Shown here in pieces: positions 1 through 7,653 of a DNA stretch of 21,724 nt. Position 1 is the stretch's first letter. Every line of letters starts with the position of its first letter. The notes under the pieces are model-generated. The model was given only the letters and a program-made list of their open reading frames with translations. It did no database searches and had not been told where the DNA came from. Source of the stretch: an uncultured Pseudomonadota bacterium (GTDB lineage: Bacteria; Pseudomonadota; Gammaproteobacteria; Burkholderiales; SG8-39); contig CAIVVS010000078.1 in the NCBI GenBank assembly GCA_903909415.1, forward strand, positions 1 to 21,724, in the 5' to 3' direction. The translations under genes were made by a program, and so were the position numbers.

Positions 1-167
1 ACCGCAAGCACCGCCGAGGCGGCGATGGCGGCATCCACGATGCTGCCGCCGCGCGACATCGCCTCGCGGGCCGCGTCGCTCGCCAGCGGATGGCCGGTGA
101 CGGCCATCCAGCGCCGGCCGCGCAGCGTCCTGTCCGTGCCTTCAGCGCTGGTCGTTCCTTCGTTCAT
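1..167 (-). CDS. Gamma-glutamyltransferase family protein, N-terminal fragment (cut by window edge)
   Basis: Reading the minus strand from ATG 167-165 gives about 55 residues that run off the left edge. Residues about 21-55 contain MAVTGHPLASDAAREAM followed by a RGGSIVDAAIAASAVLAV-like stretch, which is the conserved N-terminus of gamma-glutamyltranspeptidases (Ntn hydrolases that cleave gamma-glutamyl bonds). No signal peptide is visible before it, so it may be a cytoplasmic or catabolic relative rather than the classical periplasmic glutathione enzyme. Its ATG overlaps the TGA of the upstream LysR gene (ATGA), so the two are translationally coupled. The catalytic Thr and the rest of the protein lie outside the window. 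Confidence 0.8.
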   Translation of the reverse strand, partial: MNEGTTSAEGTDRTLRGRRWMAVTGHPLASDAAREAMSRGGSIVDAAIAASAVLA

Positions 168-1081
168 GTGTCGAATCCCCGTCCCACCTCGCGCACCGCC
201 TGTCGCAGGAAGCGGTGGGTCGGGTCGCGGTGGGTGCGCTCGTGCCAGATCATCAGGATGTTCGGGTCGGCGAAGGCCAGCGGCGCGCGCATTACCTGCA
301 ACGACAGCATGCCGGCGAATTCGCGCGCGATGCGCTCGGGGACGGTGGCGATCATGTCGGTGCCGGCCACCACCGCGATGGACACCAGCAGGTCGGGCAC
401 GCGCACGCCCACCTTGCGCTGCACGCGCCGGCGCCGCAGGCTGCGCTCCACCGTCGCCTCGATGGTGGACACCGGGTTCGGCCCCGCGCCCAGCACCACG
501 TGCGGGATGTCCAGGTAGTCCTCGATGGGCATGCGGCCCTTGATGCGCGGATGGCCGCGGCGCGCGATCGCAACCAGCGGCAGGCGGAACAGCGCCTGCG
601 CATGCAGGCCGGGCGCGACGCTGGGCGGGTAGCCGATCACCATGTCGCACTCGCTGGACTCCAGCATCTCGCGGGTGCGCCGCACGTCGCCGGGCTGCAC
701 CAGCACGCGCACGTTGGGCGCCTTCTTCTCCAGGCTGCGCACCAGGCGCGGGAGCAGCGAGAAGGCCAGCGACGAGAGCGCGACGATGCGCAGGTCCACC
801 GCGGCGCCCTTGGGGTCGCTGCGCGGCGGGCCGCCCAGCGCGTCCTCCACCAGGCGCAGCGCCTCGCGCGCCTGGGCCGCGGCGTGCAGCGCGCGCGGCG
901 TCGGGGTCATGCCGCCGCGGGTGCGCACCAGCAGCGGGTCGCCGAAAGCCAGGCGCAGCCGCGCCAGCACCGCGCTCATCGCCGGCTGGCCGATGCCCAT
1001 GCGCGCCGCGGCGCGCGACACGTGCGCTTCGGCGACCAGCGCGTCCAGGCAGGCCAGCTGGTGCATGTCCAGGGGCTTCAT
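164..1081 (-). CDS. LysR-family transcriptional regulator
   Basis: This is a 305-residue protein, the usual LTTR length. Residues about 4-62 form the winged helix-turn-helix (HQLACLDALVAEAHVSRAAA, then a GIGQPAMSAVLARLR recognition helix and DPLLVRTRGG wing). The rest is a periplasmic-binding-protein-like effector domain. I chose ATG 1081 because LTTR helix-turn-helix domains begin only a few residues after the start; the upstream ATG at 1117 would add 12 residues (MSGTARRHYNPG) that the family does not need. Neither start has a convincing ribosome site. It is divergent from the molybdenum hydroxylase operon with a perfect palindrome between them, so it probably controls that operon in response to a pathway metabolite and represses itself. 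The inducer is unknown. Confidence 0.92.
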   Translation of the reverse strand: MKPLDMHQLACLDALVAEAHVSRAAARMGIGQPAMSAVLARLRLAFGDPLLVRTRGGMTPTPRALHAAAQAREALRLVEDALGGPPRSDPKGAAVDLRIVALSSLAFSLLPRLVRSLEKKAPNVRVLVQPGDVRRTREMLESSECDMVIGYPPSVAPGLHAQALFRLPLVAIARRGHPRIKGRMPIEDYLDIPHVVLGAGPNPVSTIEATVERSLRRRRVQRKVGVRVPDLLVSIAVVAGTDMIATVPERIAREFAGMLSLQVMRAPLAFADPNILMIWHERTHRDPTHRFLRQAVREVGRGFDT

Positions 1082-1125
1082 GCCGGGATTGTAGTGCCGT
1101 CGGGCCGTGCCGGACATGGCATTGG

Positions 1126-1142
1126 CTGATAATGCTTATCAG
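1126..1142. promoter_or_regulatory. Candidate LysR operator, perfect palindrome in divergent promoter region
   Basis: CTGATAA-TGC-TTATCAG is a perfect 7-bp inverted repeat with a 3-bp centre, in the 148-bp gap between the divergent lysR-type gene and the hydroxylase gene. AT-rich dyads of this kind are typical LTTR boxes. It contains GATAAT (1128-1133) on the plus strand and CATTAT on the minus strand, either of which could be a -10 element; no good -35 is visible on either strand, as is common for activator-dependent promoters. It is followed by two smaller overlapping palindromes, GGAATTCC and CCATATGG, at 1142-1155. Confidence 0.55.
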
Positions 1143-1229
1143 GAATTCCATATGGTGGCGCCCCATCCTCCGGGTTAGAGTGTCCCTGCAGTTCTCCCGA
1201 ACCGTCACTGCCAACCGACACCCCCTCCC

Positions 1230-3692
1230 GTGGATTCGCACAACCAGCCTTCTCCCCAAGCCGACCATGTCCTGGGCCCCGGACGGGGCTGGGACCGGCT
1301 CGCCGACCCCTTGCTGATCGGCGCGGGTGTGCTGCGCCGCGAGGACCTGCGCCTGCTGCGCGGGCAGGGGCGCTTCCTCGCCGACGTGCAGCTGCCGGGC
1401 ATGCGCGAACTGGCCTTCGTGCGCTCGCCGGTGGCGCATGGGGTGCTGAAGTCGGTAGCCGCGCCCGAGGGCATCGCGCCGGGTTGTTTCTGGACCGCCG
1501 ACAGCCTGCGCGGCATCGCCGCGCCCATGGTGGCCGGGCTGCTGCGCGATGCCTTCCGTCGCGCGCCCTATCCGGCGCTGGCCGAGGGCCGGGTGCGCTT
1601 CGCCGGCGAGGCCATCGCCGCGGTGATCGCCGGCTCGCGCGCCGAGGCGGAAGACCTGGCCGAGGCGGCAAGCGTGGACATCGATCCGCTGCCGGCGCTG
1701 TCCGATGCGATGGACGCGCTCGCGCCCGGCGCGACCCGGCTGCACGAGGCCTGGGCCGACAACAACTACCTGCTGGTCGAGCGCGCCACCCCCGGCTACG
1801 ACGAGGCGGTGGCCGGCGCCGACGTGCACGTGACCCGCCACTACCGCATGGCGCGCGCCGGCCCGATGCCGATCGAGACGCGCGGCTGCGTGGCCTGGTT
1901 CGACCGGCGCAACGACCAGATCGTGCTCTGGACCTCCACCCAGCGCCCACACCTGATCCGCAGCTTCCTCGCCCAGCACCTGGGCTTCGACGAGAACCGC
2001 GTGCGGGTGATCGTGCCCGACGTGGGCGGGGCCTTCGGGGTGAAGACCAACTTCTACCCGGAGGAGCTGGCGGTCGCGGCCATCGCGACGCAGCTGGACC
2101 ATCCGGTGCGCTGGATCGAGACCCGCTCCGAACACATGCTCACCGCCTGCCATGCGCGCGAGCAGATCCAGACCATCACGGCGCATGCGATGCGCGACGG
2201 CACGCTGGTGGCGCTGGAGGCGGACATCGTCGGCGACGGCGGCGCGTATTCCATGATCACCTCGACCAGCGCCATCGAGGCCAACATGGCGGTGAGTGTG
2301 CTGCTCGGCCCGTACCGGCTCAAGCACTACAAGTTCCGCGCGCGTTCGGCCGCGACCAACAAGACGCCGATGGGCCCGTACCGCGGCGTCGGGCGTCCCG
2401 GCGCGGTGTTCGCGATGGAGCGCACCATCGACGAGCTGGCGCTGGCGCTAGGCCTGCCGCCAAATGAAGTGCGCGCGAAGAACGTCATCACCCCGGCGGA
2501 GTTCCCTTACAAGACCGCCAGCGGCCTGACCTACGACACCGGCGACTACCCCTCGCTGATCCGGATGGCCGAGGCCGCGATGCGCGACCGTCCCGCGCCG
2601 CCGCTCGCGCCGGGCGAACGCGCCGGCATCGGCTATGCGATGTACGTGGAGCAGACCGCGCACGGCGCGGCCGAGTTCGTCGCGCGCGGCTCGCCGGTGC
2701 TGTACGGCTTCGAGTCGGCGCGGGTGAAGCTGGACCTGTCGGGTTCGCTCACGGTGGAAGTCGGCGTGCTGTCGCAGGGCCAAGGGCTGGAGACCACGCT
2801 GGCGCAGATCGCGTCCGCCGCCAGCGGCGTACCCATCGGGCGCATCAGCGTGCGCCAGGGTGACACCGACATCTGCCCTTATGGCATGGGCACGGTGGCG
2901 TCGCGCTCCATGGTCAAGTCGGGCGGCGCGGTGTTCCACGCCTGCGTGAAGCTGGCCGACAAGCTGCGAGCGATCGCCGCGTCGCAGCTGGGCTGCCAGC
3001 CGTCCGAGCTGACGCTGACCTCGGGCGTGGTGAAATATGCAGATAAATCAGCCACTTATGCGCAAATTGCCGATATTGCCTGGCAGAACGTGCAGAAACT
3101 CCCGGCCGGCCTGGAGCCGGGCCTGGAGTTCCTGCACAACTACCGCCCGGAGATCGAGACCGGCACCTTCGCCTCGGGCATGCATGCCGCGCGGGTCGCG
3201 GTGGATGCCGACACGGGTGTCGTACGGCTGCTCGACTACCTGGTGGTCGAGGACTGCGGCCAGGAAATCAACCCGGTGATCGTCGAGGGTCAGGTGCGCG
3301 GCGGGGTGGTGCAGGGCATAGGCCAGGCGCTGTCCGAGGCGTTCCGCTTCGACGAGGCCGGCCAGCCGCTGGCCGGCAGTTTCATGGACTACGCCATTCC
3401 GATCGCCGACGGCCTGCCCGACATCCGCATCGAGCACCAGCACACGCTCTCTTCCTTCGGCATCTTCGGCATGAAGGGCACGGGCGAGGGCGGCGCGATC
3501 GCCCCGCCTGCCGCCATCGCCAATGCCATCGGCGATGCGCTGCGCGAGCTGAACATCGGCGTGGCCGAGGCCCCGGTCACCTCCCTCGCGGTCTGGTCGG
3601 CGCTGCGCCGCGCCGCGGCCAAGGGGACGGGCGCGGACAACAAAGCACGTACTTACATACGGTCAAAACCGGCCAACCAGGAGGCTTCATGA
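1230..3692 (+). CDS. Xanthine dehydrogenase/CoxL-family molybdopterin-binding large subunit
   Basis: An 820-residue molybdenum hydroxylase large subunit, which would insert water-derived oxygen into an aromatic or aldehyde substrate at a Mo-cytosine dinucleotide centre. Visible motifs are the N-terminal LLRGQGRFLADV stretch (about 42-53), GGAFGVK (266-272, cofactor binding), MGPYRGVGRPGA (381-392) and GEGGAIAPPAAIANA near 752, where the catalytic Glu of this family lies. The AYRCSFR loop of form I CO dehydrogenase is absent, so it is not a true CO dehydrogenase. The start is GTG 1230, without a visible Shine-Dalgarno; the next conserved block begins about 25 residues in, so little room remains for another start. 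The 2Fe-2S (CoxS) and FAD (CoxM) partner subunits are not adjacent. Its TGA overlaps the ATG of the next gene, and AGGAGG at 3679-3684 lies inside its end. Confidence 0.9.
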   Translation: MDSHNQPSPQADHVLGPGRGWDRLADPLLIGAGVLRREDLRLLRGQGRFLADVQLPGMRELAFVRSPVAHGVLKSVAAPEGIAPGCFWTADSLRGIAAPMVAGLLRDAFRRAPYPALAEGRVRFAGEAIAAVIAGSRAEAEDLAEAASVDIDPLPALSDAMDALAPGATRLHEAWADNNYLLVERATPGYDEAVAGADVHVTRHYRMARAGPMPIETRGCVAWFDRRNDQIVLWTSTQRPHLIRSFLAQHLGFDENRVRVIVPDVGGAFGVKTNFYPEELAVAAIATQLDHPVRWIETRSEHMLTACHAREQIQTITAHAMRDGTLVALEADIVGDGGAYSMITSTSAIEANMAVSVLLGPYRLKHYKFRARSAATNKTPMGPYRGVGRPGAVFAMERTIDELALALGLPPNEVRAKNVITPAEFPYKTASGLTYDTGDYPSLIRMAEAAMRDRPAPPLAPGERAGIGYAMYVEQTAHGAAEFVARGSPVLYGFESARVKLDLSGSLTVEVGVLSQGQGLETTLAQIASAASGVPIGRISVRQGDTDICPYGMGTVASRSMVKSGGAVFHACVKLADKLRAIAASQLGCQPSELTLTSGVVKYADKSATYAQIADIAWQNVQKLPAGLEPGLEFLHNYRPEIETGTFASGMHAARVAVDADTGVVRLLDYLVVEDCGQEINPVIVEGQVRGGVVQGIGQALSEAFRFDEAGQPLAGSFMDYAIPIADGLPDIRIEHQHTLSSFGIFGMKGTGEGGAIAPPAAIANAIGDALRELNIGVAEAPVTSLAVWSALRRAAAKGTGADNKARTYIRSKPANQEAS

Positions 3693-4708
3693 CATCCCCG
3701 CGAGGCATCACGTCTTCGATCCGAACGGCCAGCGCCGCAGCGACGCTGGCCGCAGCGACCTTGGTCGCGGCCCTGTCGACCGGCACCGCCCACGCACAGG
3801 CCCCGGCCGCCTGGCCGGCCAAGGCCGTGCGCATCGTCGTGCCCTTCCCGCCGGGCGGGCAGACCGACATCGTGGCGCGCTTCATCGGCGACCACCTCGG
3901 CAAGAGCTGGGGCCAGCAGGTGGTGGTGGAGAACCGCGCCGGCGCCGGCGGCACCATCGGCACGGACCATGTCGCCAAGAGCGCGCCCGACGGCTACACC
4001 CTGCTGCTGTGCACGCTGGCGGCCAACGCCATCGCGCCCAGCGTCTACGCCAAGCTGCCCTACGACGCGATCAAGGACTTCACGCCCATCATGGCGCTCA
4101 CCGGCACGCCCTCGGTGATCGGCATCAGCCCGGCGCTGCCGGTGAAGACCCTGGCCGAGTTCATCGAGTACGCCAAGGCCCGCCCCGGCCAGCTCACCTT
4201 CTCGTCGCCCGGCGCGGGCGTGTCCAGCCACCTGGCGATGGAGAACTTCGCGCTGACCGCCGGCCTGAAGATGACCCACGTGCCCTACAAGGGCAGCGCC
4301 CCGGCGCTGAACGCGGTGATGGCCGGCGAAGTGACGGCGACCTTCGACCCGATCTCCACCATGGCGCCGCTGGCCAAGGCAGGCAAGGTGCGGGCCATCG
4401 CCATGTCCGGCACGAAGCGCTCGCCGCTGCTGCCCGACGTGCCCACCATCGCCGAATCCGGCCTCAGGAACGTGGAGTCCTACGCGTGGAACGGGCTGAT
4501 GGGCCCGGCCGGCATGGCGCCCGACGTGGTCGCCAAGGTGTTCCGCGACGCGGGCGTCGGCCTGCGCAGCCCCGAGCTGCGCGACCGCATGGCGGCGCTG
4601 GGCGTGGACATCCTGGACATGGGCCCGGCCGACTTCACCGCCTACGTGCGCGTCGAGACCGAGAAGTGGGGCGCGATCGCGCGCCGCGTCGGCGCCAAGG
4701 CCGAATGA
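3689..4708 (+). CDS. Bug-family (TctC-like) tripartite tricarboxylate transporter substrate-binding protein
   Basis: A 339-residue periplasmic binding protein. Residues 1 to about 37 form a signal peptide ending THAQA, followed by the Bug signature WPAKAVRIVVPFPPGGQTD and later the DGYTLLLCTLAANAI and PYKGSAPALNAVMAGEV blocks. Bug proteins bind carboxylated organic acids with high affinity. No TctA or TctB membrane subunit is present here, so it either feeds a transporter encoded elsewhere or acts as a sensor, as is known for some Bug proteins. It is translationally coupled to the hydroxylase gene (ATGA), with AGGAGG 5 nt before the ATG. By context, its ligand may be the aromatic acid degraded by this operon (inference). 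Confidence 0.93.
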   Translation: MTSPRGITSSIRTASAAATLAAATLVAALSTGTAHAQAPAAWPAKAVRIVVPFPPGGQTDIVARFIGDHLGKSWGQQVVVENRAGAGGTIGTDHVAKSAPDGYTLLLCTLAANAIAPSVYAKLPYDAIKDFTPIMALTGTPSVIGISPALPVKTLAEFIEYAKARPGQLTFSSPGAGVSSHLAMENFALTAGLKMTHVPYKGSAPALNAVMAGEVTATFDPISTMAPLAKAGKVRAIAMSGTKRSPLLPDVPTIAESGLRNVESYAWNGLMGPAGMAPDVVAKVFRDAGVGLRSPELRDRMAALGVDILDMGPADFTAYVRVETEKWGAIARRVGAKAE

Positions 4709-4768
4709 CAACACCGCACTGAGCACACGTCGGACTGAGCAAGCAGGACTGAGGAGGAAGCAGACACC

Positions 4769-5845
4769 ATGTCCCGATACGGATTCGTCGGCGCCGCGGC
4801 GGTGCCGCATGCGCCGCAGATGCTCTCGCTGCCCAAGAGCGAGGACCACGCCCAGGTGGCGCGGGTGCGCAAGGCGATGCAGGGCATCGGCGAGGCGATG
4901 CGCGCCGAGAAGCCCGACCTGGTGATCGTGATCGGCAACGACCACGGCGACGACTTCATCCTGCGCTCGGTGCCGGCTTTCATGTTCCATTGCGGCCCGC
5001 GCGCCGCCGGCCGCGACGGCCATGCCGGCCATTGGGCGGTGGACGGCGAGGCCGGTTACGCGCTGCTGCGCGCGATGCAGGACGAGGGCTTCGACCCGGC
5101 GTTCACGCTGGATGCGCCCATCGGCACCTTCTTCACCATCCCGATCGAGTTCATGGGCTGGTCGAAGGAGACGCCGGTGCTGCCGCTGTTCGTCAATTCC
5201 TACGTGCCGCCACAACCGTCGCCCGAGCGGTGCTTTGCCTTCGGGCAGGCGCTGGCGCGCGCGGTCGAGCGCGCCGGACGCCGCGCGGTGCTGATCGCCA
5301 GCGGCGGGTTGTCGCACTACCCCGGCACCGCCGTCTATTCGGAACCCGGCCCGGACATCAAGGCCGACACCGAGATCTTCGAGCGCATCCGCGGCGGCAA
5401 CCTGCGCCACCTGCTGTCCATGGACGCGGCGACGCTGGACGCCACCGGCAACATCGAGCTGCGCTCCTGGCTGATCCTGGCCGGCATCGTCGGCGACCGC
5501 AAGCCGCAGGTCGCCTTGCTCGAGCCGAACTGGCACCACACCTACGGCACCTTCGGCTGGACCGACCTGAAGCCGCGCAAGCCCGCGCGCCTCTGGTACC
5601 CGGCCAACCCGACGCAGCGCGCCGAACTCGCCCGCGCGCTGCATGCGCTGCGCACGGACGAGGACGCGGGCCGCGCCTTCCTTGCCGATGCCGCGGCCTT
5701 CGCCGCGCGCTGGGACCTGGCCGAGGACGAGCGCGCCGCGCTCATCGCCTTGGACGAGAAGGCGATGCGCGACGCGATGGGCATCCATGCGCTGCTGACC
5801 TCGGGCGCGGCCCGGAGCCTGGACAAACTCCGCAAGGCGAAATAA
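4769..5845 (+). CDS. Class III extradiol ring-cleavage dioxygenase, LigB domain with C-terminal LigA-like domain
   Basis: A 358-residue protein expected to open an ortho-dihydroxylated or amino-hydroxylated ring using non-haem Fe(II) and O2. By comparison with LigB/MhpB the metal ligands are H14 (in VPHAP), H59 (GNDHGDD) and E230 (GNIELRSW), and the catalytic acid/base is H183 (ASGGLSHYPG). Residues about 283-350 (DLAEDERAALIALD, GIHALLTSG) resemble LigA, the small subunit of protocatechuate 4,5-dioxygenase, so this is a LigB-LigA fusion like gallate dioxygenases but shorter. A second conserved His of MhpB (in DHGFAQPLEF) aligns with T120 in TFFTIPIEF. The leader at 4716-4753 repeats (G/C)ACTGAG three times before GAGGAGG. 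The true substrate is unknown; a RidA protein follows. Confidence 0.88.
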   Translation: MSRYGFVGAAAVPHAPQMLSLPKSEDHAQVARVRKAMQGIGEAMRAEKPDLVIVIGNDHGDDFILRSVPAFMFHCGPRAAGRDGHAGHWAVDGEAGYALLRAMQDEGFDPAFTLDAPIGTFFTIPIEFMGWSKETPVLPLFVNSYVPPQPSPERCFAFGQALARAVERAGRRAVLIASGGLSHYPGTAVYSEPGPDIKADTEIFERIRGGNLRHLLSMDAATLDATGNIELRSWLILAGIVGDRKPQVALLEPNWHHTYGTFGWTDLKPRKPARLWYPANPTQRAELARALHALRTDEDAGRAFLADAAAFAARWDLAEDERAALIALDEKAMRDAMGIHALLTSGAARSLDKLRKAK

Positions 5846-5855
5846 GGAAGATGAA

Positions 5856-6290
5856 ATGACACAGCCGTACAAGGGAACGCGCCGCATCGTGCGCGGCGCC
5901 TCGCTGCACAAGGTGAAGGTGCCGCTGGCGCACGCGGTCACGGTGGGCAACCTGGTGTTCGTCTCCGGCACCCCGCCCTACAAGACCGGGCCGAACGCCG
6001 GCTACCGCGAGATGGTGGTGGGCGACTTCGGCGCGCAGTTCAAGCAAAGCATGGCCAACATGAAGGCGAGCCTGGAGGCCGCGGGTTCGTCGCTGGACCG
6101 CGTGGTGAAGGTCAGCGTGTTCCTCGCGCGTGGTTCGGACTTCGTGCAGATGAACGAGCTCTACCGCGACTACTGGGCCGAGGACGACTGGCCGGCGCGC
6201 ACCACCCTGGTGGTGGGGCACGTGGTGCCGGACATGCTGCTGGAGATCGAATGCGTGGCCGAGCTCGACCCGGACAAGGTGGTGAAGTGA
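5856..6290 (+). CDS. RidA (YjgF/YER057c/UK114) family protein, possible aminomuconate-type deaminase
   Basis: A 144-residue single-domain RidA-family protein. Visible are FVSGTPPYKTGP (about 35-46), the conserved Arg in WPARTTLVV (R115), which binds the carboxylate of enamine/imine substrates, and E130 in LEIECVAEL. RidA proteins hydrolyse reactive 2-aminoacrylate-type enamines, and catabolic members include 2-aminomuconate deaminase. It starts 10 nt after the dioxygenase stop, behind AAGGAAG at 5844-5850. Lying directly between a LigB-type dioxygenase and an aromatic FAD hydroxylase, it probably removes ammonia from the ring-cleavage product, implying a nitrogen-bearing substrate (inference). 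A general housekeeping role is less likely given the operon. Confidence 0.88.
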   Translation: MTQPYKGTRRIVRGASLHKVKVPLAHAVTVGNLVFVSGTPPYKTGPNAGYREMVVGDFGAQFKQSMANMKASLEAAGSSLDRVVKVSVFLARGSDFVQMNELYRDYWAEDDWPARTTLVVGHVVPDMLLEIECVAELDPDKVVK

Positions 6291-6327
6291 TGGGGCATCC
6301 CATGGACGCCAAGCAGGAGAACGGACG

Positions 6328-7479
6328 ATGAAGGGCCATGCGGAGATCGCCGGCGGCGGCATAGGCGGGTTGTGCCTGGGCATGATGCTCGCGCAGCGCG
6401 GCTGGACGGTGCGGGTGCACGAGCGCTCGGAAGAGATCCGCGAGATCGGCGCCGGCATCTACATCAAGAACAACAGCATCAAGGTGATGGAAGAAGCCGG
6501 CATGTTCGGCAAGCTCGCGCCGCGCGGCACGCAGCTGAACCGCGCCGAAGTGCGCGACCGCACCGGCAAATTGATGCTCACGCGCATGCACGACACCGAG
6601 CCGACGCGCGTCTACGTGTTCTCGCGCCAGGCGCTGATCGAGGAGCTGCGCGACGGCGCGCTCGCCGCGGGCGTGGAGATCGTCACCAACTCGCAGGTCG
6701 CCGGGGCCGACCCGGACGGCGCACTGGTGCTGGAGGACGGCACGCGCCTCAAGGCCGACGTGGTGGTCGGCTGCGACGGCTTCAACAGCAGGGTGCGCGC
6801 CTCCATCGGCGTCACCGCGCATCCGCGCCTGCTGGACACCTGCATCAACCGCTACCTGCTGCCGCACCGGCGCTGGACGCGCGAGCCGGTGACCACCGAG
6901 AACTATTCCGGCATGCGCCGCATCGGGGTGACCCCCGCCGGCGACGAGCTCACCTACATCTTCACCGTCTGCCCGCAGCACGACACGCCGACGCGCACGC
7001 TGCCGCTGGACCGCGCCAACTGGCTGGCGGCCTATCCGCATCTCGGCGACATGTTCGAGGAACTGGCCGCGACCCCGGCCACCTCGTTCCAGTACTGCCT
7101 GGTGCGCACCGAGCAGTGGACCAAGGGCCGGGTTGCGCTGGTGGGCGATGCCGCCACCGGCATGCCGCCGACGCTGGGGCAGGGCGCGGGCCTGACCATC
7201 ATGAACGGGCGGACGCTCGCCGAGGCGCTGGAGCGCAGCAAGGACGTGCCCACCGCGCTGGCACAGTGGGAACAGGCGGTGCGCGAGGTCAGCGACATGA
7301 CGCAGAACTGGGCGCTGCGCTGGGACTGGATCAGCCGCACCTGCCCGCCCCACCTGGCTTGGGTCAAGCCGCTGTTCATGGGTGCCTACAAGGTGGTGCC
7401 GGCGATCGGCCGGCGCATGCGCATCGCCGACCGGGGACTGGACGTGATTTTGCCCCGCGTTCGCGCAGCGACGGCGTAA
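6328..7479 (+). CDS. FAD-dependent aromatic monooxygenase (salicylate/6-hydroxynicotinate hydroxylase type)
   Basis: A 383-residue class A flavoprotein monooxygenase. It has the dinucleotide fold GGGIGG (9-14) and E32 in VRVHER for the FAD ribose, the DG motif VVGCDGFNSRVR (D150-G151) and the GD motif VALVGDAATGMPPTLGQGAG (G273-D274). In this class the GD motif is normally GDAAH; here the His is Thr. Such enzymes use NAD(P)H and O2 to hydroxylate or decarboxylatively hydroxylate a ring acid. AGGAG at 6315-6319 sets the start. In the operon it would make the ortho-diol or aminophenol for the dioxygenase. Its last codons and TAA are the first unit of a 27-bp tandem repeat that continues downstream, so the C-terminus may have been trimmed or extended by that repeat. 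Confidence 0.88.
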   Translation: MKGHAEIAGGGIGGLCLGMMLAQRGWTVRVHERSEEIREIGAGIYIKNNSIKVMEEAGMFGKLAPRGTQLNRAEVRDRTGKLMLTRMHDTEPTRVYVFSRQALIEELRDGALAAGVEIVTNSQVAGADPDGALVLEDGTRLKADVVVGCDGFNSRVRASIGVTAHPRLLDTCINRYLLPHRRWTREPVTTENYSGMRRIGVTPAGDELTYIFTVCPQHDTPTRTLPLDRANWLAAYPHLGDMFEELAATPATSFQYCLVRTEQWTKGRVALVGDAATGMPPTLGQGAGLTIMNGRTLAEALERSKDVPTALAQWEQAVREVSDMTQNWALRWDWISRTCPPHLAWVKPLFMGAYKVVPAIGRRMRIADRGLDVILPRVRAATA

Positions 7480-7540
7480 GCACGGCTTCGCGCAGCGACG
7501 GCGTAATTACGGCTTCGCGCAGCGACGGAGTAGAACAGGT
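7460..7540 (+). repeat. Three tandem 27-bp repeats across the stop codon
   Basis: Units begin at 7460, 7487 and 7514, each opening with TTCGCGCAGCGACGG. Units 1 and 2 differ at two positions and unit 3 diverges in its last ten bases. The TAA in unit 1 is the stop codon of the FAD monooxygenase; in other frames the repeat reads as SRSDGV (plus) or TPSLREAV (minus). It is probably an intergenic repeat family rather than coding sequence. No function can be assigned. Confidence 0.85.
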
Positions 7541-7653
7541 TTCATCCACGAAACAGGGCATTGCCATTCTCGATGCGCCGCTGCCGGATTTTTCGGGAAC
7601 GGCGCTCCGGCCACACTAGAATGCTGCCGTTCCCATTCCTGCAGGCAGCCACC

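Noticed and set aside
1142..1154. GGAATTCCATATG looks like a cloning-primer tail (EcoRI plus NdeI sites)
   Set aside because: It sits in natural-looking intergenic sequence with intact genes on both sides and belongs to a palindrome cluster; no vector sequence is visible.
1230..3692. CO dehydrogenase (form I CoxL)
   Set aside because: The AYRCSFR active-site loop is absent, replaced by PYRGVGRPGA, and coxS/coxM are missing.
3653..5971. Very long minus-strand open frame (about 770 codons) opposite the Bug and dioxygenase genes
   Set aside because: Its translation is His/Gly/Arg-rich low complexity with no family motifs, typical of antisense frames in GC-rich DNA; the plus strand carries clear conserved genes.
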